From positions 310,001-374,000 of the forward strand of contig NZ_JACHXL010000002.1 in the NCBI RefSeq assembly GCF_014192115.1: 64,000 nt of DNA, read 5' to 3'. The stretch's first letter is position 1. Each line of letters opens with the position of its first letter. Shown here piece by piece: positions 17,559 through 25,631 of this stretch. Source of the stretch: Psychrobacter luti. Its GTDB lineage: Bacteria > Pseudomonadota > Gammaproteobacteria > Pseudomonadales > Moraxellaceae. The translations under genes were made by a program, and so were the position numbers. Under the pieces are notes generated by a model, which saw only the letters and a program-made list of their open reading frames with translations, was not told the DNA's origin and did no database searches.

Positions 17559-20500
17559 ATGATGACCATCGCCGGACAACCGTTTCTTACCGATTTTCAG
17601 ACGCAGCAACTCATCAGTCAGTTTCAGCAAAAAACCGCGCTAAATGTCAGCCAAATTCATACCCAGCAAGTGTATGTGTTATCACGAGAGCTAGAAGGTG
17701 ATGAACATAAAAAAGCGCTAGACTTACTTGCTGTCGACAGTAGCACTGTCCTTGCAGCCCCAAAAAGCAATCAGTTACAAGTTATCGTTGGCCCACGCTT
17801 TGGCACCATATCGCCATGGGCAAGTAAAGCGACGGACATCTTTAATAACTGTGAAATTGCGATCAATCGTGTTGAGCGCGTTATTGTTTATACGCTAACT
17901 GTTGATGGAGAAGCAGGCGAGAAACTGCCAGTAGACGCTGAGCGATTATTGTTTGACCGTATGACCCAAAGCTTGGTTTATGATTTAAATGATGTGAATA
18001 AATTGTTTGATGATGAGCAACCAGCATCGCTAAACCACATTGATGTCATCGGACAAGGTCAGTCTGCGCTAGAGTCAGCCAATACTGAGTTTGGCTTTGC
18101 GTTATCGAGCGAAGATATCGATTATCTAATGAATGCTTATGTCAATGAGCTAAAGCGTAATCCAACGGACGTTGAGCTGATGATGTTTGCACAGGCAAAC
18201 TCAGAGCATTGCCGTCATAAAATCTTTAATGCTGAATGGACAGTTGATGGCGCAGTACAGCCAAAGTCACTGTTCCAAATGATTAAGAATACTTATAAAG
18301 CCAATCCGCAAGGCATCTTGTCTGCTTATAAAGACAACGCTGCGGTAATGGCAGGTTCTGAAGGGTGGCGTTTTTATCCTGTACCTACTGATGCGATGGA
18401 TGCCAATTCTGCGCATCCTTACGATTTCCATCAAGAAGAAATCGATATCTTAATGAAAGTCGAAACTCATAACCATCCAACGGCGATTGCCCCTTATGCA
18501 GGCGCGGCAACGGGTGCGGGTGGTGAGATTCGTGATGAAGGTGCAACTGGACGTGGCGGTAAGCCAAAAGCAGGTTTAACCGGCTTTCACGTATCACACT
18601 TACATATCCCAGAGCTTGCGGAAAAATGGGAGCAGTCAGGTAATGTAAGTACGCAGGATTATGGTACGCCGGATCGTATGGCAACCAGTCTAGAAATTAT
18701 GACTGAAGCACCATTAGGTTCAGCCAACTTCTCAAATGAGTTTGGTCGTCCAAACCTATGCGGTTATTTCCGTAGTTTCCAATTGGACACGTCTGCGACA
18801 AAAGATGGCAGCCAAATGCGCGGCTATCATAAGCCAATCATGCTTGCTGGTGGTTACGGTAATATCAAACGTAATTTGATTGAAAAAAATAGCATTCAAC
18901 AAGGTGATTTGCTTATCGTCCTTGGTGGTCCAGCCATGCAAATCGGCTTAGGTGGCGGTGCTGCATCTTCGGTTGATAGTGGCTCACTGGATGAAGGCTT
19001 GGACTTTGCCTCTGTACAGCGTGATAACGCTGAGATGGAACGTCGTTGCCAAGAAGTCATCGATCGCTGCTGGGCATTAGCGGGCAACGATATTGACGCT
19101 AGTAACAACAGTAAAGACGGCAACCCAATCGTCTCATTGCATGACGTTGGCGCAGGTGGTTTATCGAATGCGATGCCAGAACTTGTCAATGACCATGAAA
19201 TGGGCGCGGTGCTCAATCTACGTAAGATTCCGTCGCTAGAAGCTGGCATGTCGCCAATGGCGATTTGGTCAAACGAAGCACAAGAGCGTTATGTGCTGGC
19301 AATTCGTCCAGAAAGTAAAGATCAGTTCGACGCTATATGTGCTCGTGAGCGCTGCCCGTATGCCATCTTAGGGGAAGCTACTGAAGTACGTCAGCTTGTT
19401 GTGAATGACGAATTACTGCCTGAGCAACCAGTCGATATGCCAATGCAAGTATTGCTCGGTGGTACACCACAGATGAAGCGTAGCTTTGAGCGTCAAGAGA
19501 CTACCTTGCCAGCATTAGAGTTAGGCGAAGTCAATCTAGCTGAATCAATCAAAGACGTATTACGTCATCCGACTGTCGCTAGCAAGTCTTTCTTGATTAG
19601 CATTGGTGACCGTTCTATCACCGGTATGGTTGTCCGTGATCAGTATGTTGGTCGTTATCAAGTGCCCGTTGCCGATTGTGCTGTTACCGCTTCAGGCTTG
19701 ATTGCGCTTGATGGTCAGCCAATGAGCGGTGAAGCGATGAGTGTTGGCGAGCGTACGCCTGTTGCACTGATTAATCCAAAAGCGTCTGCGCGTTTAGCGG
19801 TTGGTGAAGCAATCACCAATATCGCTGGCGCACGTATTAATCAGCTATCAGATATCACTATGTCAGCAAACTGGATGGCAGCGTGTGGCGATGATGCGGA
19901 AGATGCTGCATTGTTTGATGCCGTCTATACTGTTGGTGAAGAGTTATGTCCTGCACTTGGTATCGCTATTCCAGTTGGTAAAGATTCGCTATCAATGCGT
20001 GCTAACTGGACAGATAGCAACGAAGACGGCAACACGGATAAGTCTGTCGTCTCACCAATGAGCCTTGTGATTACAGCCTTTGCGCCTGTCGTTGATGTAG
20101 CAAAAACGCTTACTCCTGAATTAATCAATGGTGATAGCGCCTTCTACCGTATTGACTTGTCTAAAGGACAGTTACGTCTAGGCGGCTCAATCCTTGCGCA
20201 AACGCTTAGCCAAATGGGTAATGACTGCCCAGATTTAGCGCAGCCAAGTGACTTGGTCGACTTCTTTAACTTTATCCAATCGGGTAACCAGAAAGGCGTC
20301 ATCAGTGCCTATCACGATATCGGTGATGGTGGTCTGCTTGCGACTATCGCTGAGATGCAATTCACTAGCCGTCAAGGTATCAAGCTGTCATTGACTGATG
20401 ACAACTTACTCGGTCAATTGTTCAGTGAAGAGCTGGGCGCAGTCATCCAAGTATTACCAGAAAACGTCGCCGCATTGATGCAATTGGCAGAAGAATTTAA

Positions 20501-21557
20501 CGTCAGCGAAATGCTTAGCCTTGTCGGTCAAAGCTCGGAAGAAGACAGCTTAATCATCCAAACGCCTTTGCATATGGGTGATGACACTCTACGCTTTAGC
20601 CGTAGCGAATTACAGCAAGAATGGAGTCAGGTCAGCTATCAAATCGCTCGCCGCCGTGACAACCCAGCTTGCGTGCAACAAGAGTACGACTTGATTAGCG
20701 ACGCTAGCCATCAAGGTCTTATCGCTGCACCAAACTTTGATCTCAATCAAAAGGTTGAAGAACCGTATTTAAACAGTCGCGAAAACAAACCAAGAGTCGC
20801 CATTCTGCGTGAGCAAGGCGTCAACGGTCAGACAGAAATGGCAGCAGGTTTTACTCAAGCAGGCTTTGAAGCGGTCGATGTCCACATGAGCGATTTGCTC
20901 AGCGGTCGCATCAATCTACGTGACTTCGACGGTCTGGTCGCTTGTGGTGGCTTCAGTTATGGTGATGTGTTGGGCGCAGGCTCTGGCTGGGCGAACTCTA
21001 TCTTGTTCCATGACGAATTGCGTATGCAGTTTGTGCGTTTCTTTGCTCGTCCTGATACCTTCTCACTTGGTGTCTGTAACGGTTGTCAGATGATGGCGCA
21101 GTTAAAAGACCTCATCCCAGGCGCAGAAAACTTCCCACGCTTTATTGCCAATAAATCGGCTCGCTTTGAAGCGCGTACGGTCAACGTAAAAGTTGAGCGT
21201 ACCAAGTCTATCCTGTTCAAAGGTATGCAAGACAGTATCTTACCAATCGCTATCGCTCATGGTGAAGGCTATGCCACCCTTAACGAGACAGAAATCGACG
21301 GTATGGCAAAACACGGTCAACTCGCCATGCGCTTCGTCGATAGCCAAGGTCAGTTAACTGAGACTTATCCGCTCAATCCAAACGGTTCGGTCGGTGGTGT
21401 CACAGGTCTGTGTAGCACTGACGGTCGCGTCACCATCATGATGCCGCACCCTGAGCGTACGCTACGTGCCTACAATCACAGCTGGAAACCAGAAGCGTGG
21501 GATGAGGACGGCGCGTGGATGCGTATGTTCCGTAACGCTCGTGCTTGGATTCGTTAA
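17559..21557 (+). CDS. purL: Phosphoribosylformylglycinamidine synthase
   Basis: The fourth step of purine synthesis: it converts FGAR to FGAM using ATP and glutamine. At 1332 residues this is the large single-chain form of proteobacteria, with an N-terminal domain (1-150), linker and two AIRS-like synthetase halves (about 180-1000), and a C-terminal class I glutamine amidotransferase domain. The latter has the nucleophile in GVCNGCQMM near residue 1170 and the His/Glu in PHPER near the end. NSEHCRHKIF near residue 220 and VETHNHPTAIAP near 305 are classic PurL motifs. Two Met codons start the protein; the SD is weak. A strong terminator follows. Confidence 0.98.
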   Translation: MMTIAGQPFLTDFQTQQLISQFQQKTALNVSQIHTQQVYVLSRELEGDEHKKALDLLAVDSSTVLAAPKSNQLQVIVGPRFGTISPWASKATDIFNNCEIAINRVERVIVYTLTVDGEAGEKLPVDAERLLFDRMTQSLVYDLNDVNKLFDDEQPASLNHIDVIGQGQSALESANTEFGFALSSEDIDYLMNAYVNELKRNPTDVELMMFAQANSEHCRHKIFNAEWTVDGAVQPKSLFQMIKNTYKANPQGILSAYKDNAAVMAGSEGWRFYPVPTDAMDANSAHPYDFHQEEIDILMKVETHNHPTAIAPYAGAATGAGGEIRDEGATGRGGKPKAGLTGFHVSHLHIPELAEKWEQSGNVSTQDYGTPDRMATSLEIMTEAPLGSANFSNEFGRPNLCGYFRSFQLDTSATKDGSQMRGYHKPIMLAGGYGNIKRNLIEKNSIQQGDLLIVLGGPAMQIGLGGGAASSVDSGSLDEGLDFASVQRDNAEMERRCQEVIDRCWALAGNDIDASNNSKDGNPIVSLHDVGAGGLSNAMPELVNDHEMGAVLNLRKIPSLEAGMSPMAIWSNEAQERYVLAIRPESKDQFDAICARERCPYAILGEATEVRQLVVNDELLPEQPVDMPMQVLLGGTPQMKRSFERQETTLPALELGEVNLAESIKDVLRHPTVASKSFLISIGDRSITGMVVRDQYVGRYQVPVADCAVTASGLIALDGQPMSGEAMSVGERTPVALINPKASARLAVGEAITNIAGARINQLSDITMSANWMAACGDDAEDAALFDAVYTVGEELCPALGIAIPVGKDSLSMRANWTDSNEDGNTDKSVVSPMSLVITAFAPVVDVAKTLTPELINGDSAFYRIDLSKGQLRLGGSILAQTLSQMGNDCPDLAQPSDLVDFFNFIQSGNQKGVISAYHDIGDGGLLATIAEMQFTSRQGIKLSLTDDNLLGQLFSEELGAVIQVLPENVAALMQLAEEFNVSEMLSLVGQSSEEDSLIIQTPLHMGDDTLRFSRSELQQEWSQVSYQIARRRDNPACVQQEYDLISDASHQGLIAAPNFDLNQKVEEPYLNSRENKPRVAILREQGVNGQTEMAAGFTQAGFEAVDVHMSDLLSGRINLRDFDGLVACGGFSYGDVLGAGSGWANSILFHDELRMQFVRFFARPDTFSLGVCNGCQMMAQLKDLIPGAENFPRFIANKSARFEARTVNVKVERTKSILFKGMQDSILPIAIAHGEGYATLNETEIDGMAKHGQLAMRFVDSQGQLTETYPLNPNGSVGGVTGLCSTDGRVTIMMPHPERTLRAYNHSWKPEAWDEDGAWMRMFRNARAWIR

Positions 21558-21840
21558 TTAGACAGTTTAAGTTATTGTAGATAATAAAAAAGGTGGGCTT
21601 CGGCTCACCTTTTTTGTGTTTGGGATTTGAGTTTTTAAAAAGTAGGGGAGCTAATCCTGCTTTTCGCTACTATCTTGGTCGTTCACTATGAGAAGGGAGT
21701 AAGAAATTGTCTGGGAAACACTTTCCCCGACGCAAGAGGAAGTCTATAGTTTTCTTAGGTCCAAAGCGAGAGGCATTGTTAGTTATTCAACACAAAAAAT
21801 CTTTATGCCAAGTCGTAACTTAAAATAAATGGTTGTTTAA
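21558..21840. other. Intergenic region after purL
   Basis: After the purL terminator, about 215 bases remain. The stretch 21700-21826 is open in two plus-strand frames without a proper start (reading for example LSPTQEEVYSFLRSK in one). It may be a decayed gene fragment, but I cannot identify it. Confidence 0.3.
21586..21615 (+). terminator. purL terminator
   Basis: AAAAAAGGTGGGC pairs with GCTCACCTTTTTT around a TTCG tetraloop, with one G-T pair. Confidence 0.93.
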
Positions 21841-22047
21841 TTACTCGTTATCTAAACGCTCTTTACCCTCTGTTTGAGCCTCAGCGATCAACTCATGAAT
21901 CCTTGCGCTTTCTTTTAGCACACAAGCGTCATACGCAGAGAGCGGCTCGGCTTCCTGCTCTTTTTCTTGCTCCTGTTTGGCTTTTTCTTCTAAATATTTC
22001 TGCAGCTCGTCTTGTTCATTTTGCTCGTTGTATTGAGAGTTACTCAT
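21841..22047 (-). CDS. Small highly charged protein of unknown function
   Basis: A 68-residue, very hydrophilic protein. The first half is a Glu/Gln/Lys-rich segment (residues 8-36) likely to form a single helix or coiled coil, followed by AYDACVLKESARIHELIAEAQTEG. I do not recognise the family. That it is real is supported by AGGAGA eight bases before the ATG and by its place 29 bases after amiD on the same strand, so it may be the last gene of the MOSC-amiD unit. There is no signal peptide, so it is cytoplasmic by inference. Confidence 0.6.
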   Translation of the reverse strand: MSNSQYNEQNEQDELQKYLEEKAKQEQEKEQEAEPLSAYDACVLKESARIHELIAEAQTEGKERLDNE

Positions 22048-22076
22048 GGCTTATGTCTCCTAATATTTTTTATCTA

Positions 22077-22961
22077 TTAATAAAAGTCATCACGACCAGC
22101 ATACTTCTTATTGAGTGCCTTTAAAATAGCATAAGTTTCTAAATCCAGCTCGCCCGTTGGCTGCTGCGGTCTGAAATGCAATTGAAAGGCATAAACGACA
22201 TTGCGACTGGCTTTATCCCATTCATCAGTGTTATTGATTTGATAACCGTAATCGCGAAACGCTTGCTTAATCTCAGGTATCGTTGCCGCGGCAAAAGTAT
22301 CTTGATTCATAAAGAATTGCTTATCAAATTCATCATACCAAGCGCCAATACCATACTCTTTATACAGTCGTTGCCAAGGGAACTTTGCACCGGGGTCAAT
22401 TTTGCGCGAAGGTGCCATATCCGCATGACCTATGATATTCTTCGGTGAAATTTTATATCTTGCTGCCAAATCTTGCACCAATTGCGCTACTTTTTTAATC
22501 TGCAATTCATCAAATTCAACATAGTGCTCGTAAGGATGGTAGTCGAGCGCGCCGTTCTTTAAGGCGTTTCGATATTCATGCTTAATGCCGCTATTGACAA
22601 TCTCGATGCCGATAGAGGTGTCGTTGAGTATCGTTCTACCTGCAAAGCCGCCCGCGCCAGCATGCCAAGCGCGTTCGCTTTCAGGTACTAAGTTATAAAT
22701 TTTATTATCGTCATGGTTTAAAATCAGATAGTGGGCGCTGACTTGACCAGTGGTTAATGTCTTTATCGATCTGGCATTATTGCTCACCGTGTAATGCAGG
22801 ACGATGGATTTAATCCGCTCGCTCTTGCCAGTGGCTTGATGAGTTTCGCTATCAATGACGAAGGGTTCACTGTTCGCTATTTGCGTGTTATTAGTGGTCA
22901 CACAACCAATTAGGGGCAGCGTTAAGGCACACGCCAATGCTAAAAATATATTTTTTACCAT
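22077..22961 (-). CDS. amiD: N-acetylmuramoyl-L-alanine amidase, AmiD-type lipoprotein
   Basis: A zinc amidase that cleaves the bond between MurNAc and the stem peptide and is used in wall recycling. The 294-residue protein has a lipoprotein signal ending LIGC, then an Amidase_2 domain with the metal ligands in VLHYTVS (His) and GHADMAPSRKIDPG (His and Asp), and SERAWHAGAG and IGIEIVN between them. The C-terminal ~80 residues form a peptidoglycan-binding-like helical domain. This is the layout of E. coli AmiD, an outer-membrane lipoprotein. It starts six bases after the MOSC gene ends, so the two are very likely co-transcribed. Confidence 0.92.
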   Translation of the reverse strand: MVKNIFLALACALTLPLIGCVTTNNTQIANSEPFVIDSETHQATGKSERIKSIVLHYTVSNNARSIKTLTTGQVSAHYLILNHDDNKIYNLVPESERAWHAGAGGFAGRTILNDTSIGIEIVNSGIKHEYRNALKNGALDYHPYEHYVEFDELQIKKVAQLVQDLAARYKISPKNIIGHADMAPSRKIDPGAKFPWQRLYKEYGIGAWYDEFDKQFFMNQDTFAAATIPEIKQAFRDYGYQINNTDEWDKASRNVVYAFQLHFRPQQPTGELDLETYAILKALNKKYAGRDDFY

Positions 22962-22967
22962 GAAATA

Positions 22968-23738
22968 CTAACCCTTCTCAATCTTCTTCGCCAAAACCTT
23001 CTTCCAGCTCTCTTCCAAACACTCAATCGCAAGCCAAGGTTCAATGATTTCTGCTGCAAATTTCTCTTTTGAATTTGATAGCTGCCATAATGTCTCAAGT
23101 GTCGCAAAAGGATAGGGGCGCTCAATTAAGTAAACCGGCAAATCAGCGCTAATCATACCGTCACGCACGACCTCAAAATACCAACCAGCGATACCTTGTT
23201 TGCTCACCCACGCGGCAATGTTTGGCACTTTAGTAAATTGTCCGATTTGGTCGTTGATTTTATAGCAGGGGCGTCGCGGTTGCATGATACGTAATTGCAC
23301 ACTGTCCTCACCATTCCCATCAATACCTTCATCTTGCCCATATTGAAAAACATCACCTATACACACAGTGGATTCATCCATCTCTGGTAAACCATTGACC
23401 GCTTCAGTCGTCAGGTTCTCACCTAGTGTGCCAACGCGTACCTTTAAATCAAACTCAGCGTTAATCTTCTCGTAAGTTGCCGTGGCTAATTGGTGTACCG
23501 CCTTTAGTGGACCGCCATGATGGCGTCGGTCGGCTTGTTCGTCGGTGGTGAGACCCATAAAATTGACGGCGACAGGCGCTTTGATGGGCGCTTTATCAAT
23601 CGCGCTCATCTCTTCACGGGCGAATGGCATGGCTTTGCCAGCACGGACGCAGGTTAGAGTGGCGATATGTAGCGGCAAAGGTTGATTGAAATCAGCGCTA
23701 TTTTTTTGGCTCGAAGATAATATTTGCTCTATGCTCAT
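22968..23738 (-). CDS. MOSC domain-containing protein (YiiM-like)
   Basis: A 256-residue protein of the molybdenum cofactor sulfurase C-terminal (MOSC) group. A YiiM-like layout is seen: VNFMGLTTDEQADRRHHGG with its conserved D-x-HGG, then VGTLGENLTT, CIGDVFQYG and RIMQPRRPCYKI, which supplies the conserved Cys. Such proteins are thought to bind the molybdenum cofactor and act on N-hydroxylated or oxidised substrates; the exact reaction here is unknown. AGGATATTCC before the ATG supports the start. It heads the unit that continues into amiD. Confidence 0.9.
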   Translation of the reverse strand: MSIEQILSSSQKNSADFNQPLPLHIATLTCVRAGKAMPFAREEMSAIDKAPIKAPVAVNFMGLTTDEQADRRHHGGPLKAVHQLATATYEKINAEFDLKVRVGTLGENLTTEAVNGLPEMDESTVCIGDVFQYGQDEGIDGNGEDSVQLRIMQPRRPCYKINDQIGQFTKVPNIAAWVSKQGIAGWYFEVVRDGMISADLPVYLIERPYPFATLETLWQLSNSKEKFAAEIIEPWLAIECLEESWKKVLAKKIEKG

Positions 23739-23897
23739 GGAATATCCTAATCAATAGGGATTTATTAGGCGAGTGGCTAACTCATTAGTGGTATGAATGA
23801 TGCGTATTATCTTAGCCTAATCATACAGCTGATTATACGGTTGCAGCATTTTAAAGTTTATCAGCACGTTAAGATTGATGAGTGCTATTTTTTAAAC

Positions 23898-23931
23898 AAA
23901 AAAAGACCAGAATAGCTATCTGGTCTTTTTT
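23898..23931. terminator. rsfS terminator
   Basis: AAAAAAAGACCAG pairs with CTGGTCTTTTTT around a 9-nt loop. It lies 25 bases beyond the rsfS stop, with A/T tracts on both strands. Confidence 0.9.
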
Positions 23932-23955
23932 AAGCAGTGTTGGCAATAAATAAGA

Positions 23956-24369
23956 TTATTTATTTTTATTGCGGCGACCAACGGTTTTCTTTTCACGTGG
24001 CACGGCGACCAGCTCAGCCAATTGATCAGGTGATGACCATAGACCTTCTAAGTCATAGAACTCACGCGCCGCTGGCGTCATCATATGCACGACCACCGCG
24101 CCCAAATCAATCAAGGTCCAGTCAGAGTCGATACCGCCTTCGCGACCAAGTGGCATAAAGCCCGCTTGCTTTGCTTCAGCGCCGACACTGTCAGCCATCG
24201 CGCGCACATGGCGCTTAGAGGTACCGTCAGCGATGACAATAAGTTCCATCACATCTGTTAATTCTGCTACATCCATTACGGTGATGTTCTTAGCTTTCAT
24301 ATCGTCTAGCGCGCTTTCGACTACCGCTAAGCATTCTTTTAAGCGTTCGTCAGTCATAGTGTTGGTCAT
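23956..24369 (-). CDS. rsfS: Ribosome silencing factor RsfS
   Basis: It binds ribosomal protein L14 and blocks joining of the 30S and 50S subunits when nutrients are short. The 137 residues contain the family core: KNITVMDVAELTDVMELIVIADGTSKRHVRAMAD, then the WTLIDLGAVVVHMMTPAAREFYDLEGLW segment (both given here in pieces as read). The C-terminus is a basic tail (KKTVGRRNKNK). It lies downstream of nadD on the same strand, 154 bases away, the common gammaproteobacterial pairing. rlmH, often the third gene, is not here. A terminator follows. Confidence 0.95.
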   Translation of the reverse strand: MTNTMTDERLKECLAVVESALDDMKAKNITVMDVAELTDVMELIVIADGTSKRHVRAMADSVGAEAKQAGFMPLGREGGIDSDWTLIDLGAVVVHMMTPAAREFYDLEGLWSSPDQLAELVAVPREKKTVGRRNKNK

Positions 24370-24523
24370 AAATTGTAATCTCTTGAATCGTCAATATTAA
24401 AAATAAAATGGTAAATCGTCACAATGCATTCTCTAACGTGCCCCTTAACATATCGGTAGATAGGCAGACGTTTTTTCGAGACAAAATGCACAAAGTGGGA
24501 AAAATTAAAAGTATAAGGCGATT

Positions 24524-25420
24524 TTAACGGAATTGGGCAGCAGAATATAGCTGATGGGCAATAATATATTGATAAACAGCAGGATTTAGCCATTTAGCGA
24601 ATGAATTGGGTGCAGTATTGCCTATGATATCATTTATTGGTTGTAAAGATGCAATTTGCATGTCAGCGCTGTGCGTTATATTTAATGATTGAGGTGGTTG
24701 CGGCAGTTGTTGATAAAGTTGTTGCTGTAACTGCTGACGTACTTGCGTGCTTGATACCGCTTCCACAGGGCGCGGGTCTATATAAATGTGACCTTGATAA
24801 GTGTTTTTCAAGATAGAATTGGCGGTTGAATGTCGGATAGGTGGTACGACAAGTTCTGTAGCTGTATCAACGGTTAAAGGTTGCAGCGGCACGGGCAGTT
24901 GAGATTTTAATGGAGTTTGCGAATCAGTCTTAGAGAAATTTTTATTAAACTCAGCATTTTCGTCACGATTAAACACCCATAAATTGACATAATCGGTCAG
25001 CGCCAAACCATTTTTCCATTTATCCAAACTACGCGCGCTGTCCATCCCCATGATAAATATCAAACTGTCATTTGGATAGCGCGCGCGTAATGTCTGCACG
25101 CTATCGATAGTATAAACGGGCGGTACTTGCCAGAGCTCAAGCTCGTTAATTTGTAACGGTGTCTCTTGCGTTGCCAGCTTTAACATTGCCAATCGATGTT
25201 CAGGGTTGGTGCTGTCCTCTTTAAAGGGCGAGCGCGCATTGGGTAATAATGATACCTGTAGCTCGCGCTGTTGCTGCTCAGCTAGTGGCAGTAGACTTTG
25301 ATAAACGTACATCGCCAGTTGCAGATGACCGTTATGCACAGGATCAAATGAGCCACCCAAGTAAGCACGAATGGCTGGGGTAGTATTGGTTATAGGAAGG
25401 TGATTGACAGTATTTGGCAT
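24524..25420 (-). CDS. nadD: Nicotinate-nucleotide adenylyltransferase
   Basis: It adenylates nicotinate mononucleotide to deamido-NAD in NAD synthesis. The nucleotidyltransferase motif GGSFDPVHNGH is at residues ~20-30, MGMDSARSLDKW near 130 and the second signature VSSTQVRQQL near 222. At 298 residues it is far longer than the ~215 usual for the family. The extra length is a polar insertion at about residues 150-200 and a Gln/Pro-rich one at about 230-265, both outside the motifs. The SD is weak, so the start is less certain. rsfS follows on the same strand. Confidence 0.93.
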   Translation of the reverse strand: MPNTVNHLPITNTTPAIRAYLGGSFDPVHNGHLQLAMYVYQSLLPLAEQQQRELQVSLLPNARSPFKEDSTNPEHRLAMLKLATQETPLQINELELWQVPPVYTIDSVQTLRARYPNDSLIFIMGMDSARSLDKWKNGLALTDYVNLWVFNRDENAEFNKNFSKTDSQTPLKSQLPVPLQPLTVDTATELVVPPIRHSTANSILKNTYQGHIYIDPRPVEAVSSTQVRQQLQQQLYQQLPQPPQSLNITHSADMQIASLQPINDIIGNTAPNSFAKWLNPAVYQYIIAHQLYSAAQFR

Positions 25421-25565
25421 AAATGAGTGAGTGAAAAGATAAATAAGAAGGCAATTATGGTTAATTTATTTTAGACGGACTATAGCATTATTGTAGAGGG
25501 CAGTTGGCTTGATATCGTCAAAAGCACTGAAGCGCGATGTAAAAACAGTGCTATATATAACCAAT

Positions 25566-25596
25566 AAAAAACCGACCATCATAATGATAGTCGGTT
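25566..25596 (-). terminator. pta terminator
   Basis: Read on the minus strand, a 13-bp stem with one G-T pair is followed by six T. It lies about 36 bases after pta. Confidence 0.85.
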
Positions 25597-25631
25597 AAGT
25601 ATAGAGTAATTACACGTAAATTTTAAAGCAA

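Noticed and set aside
17365-17562. 65-codon open frame overlapping the purL start
   Set aside because: It contains the purL extended -10 promoter and has no ribosome binding site; the overlap is better explained by chance.
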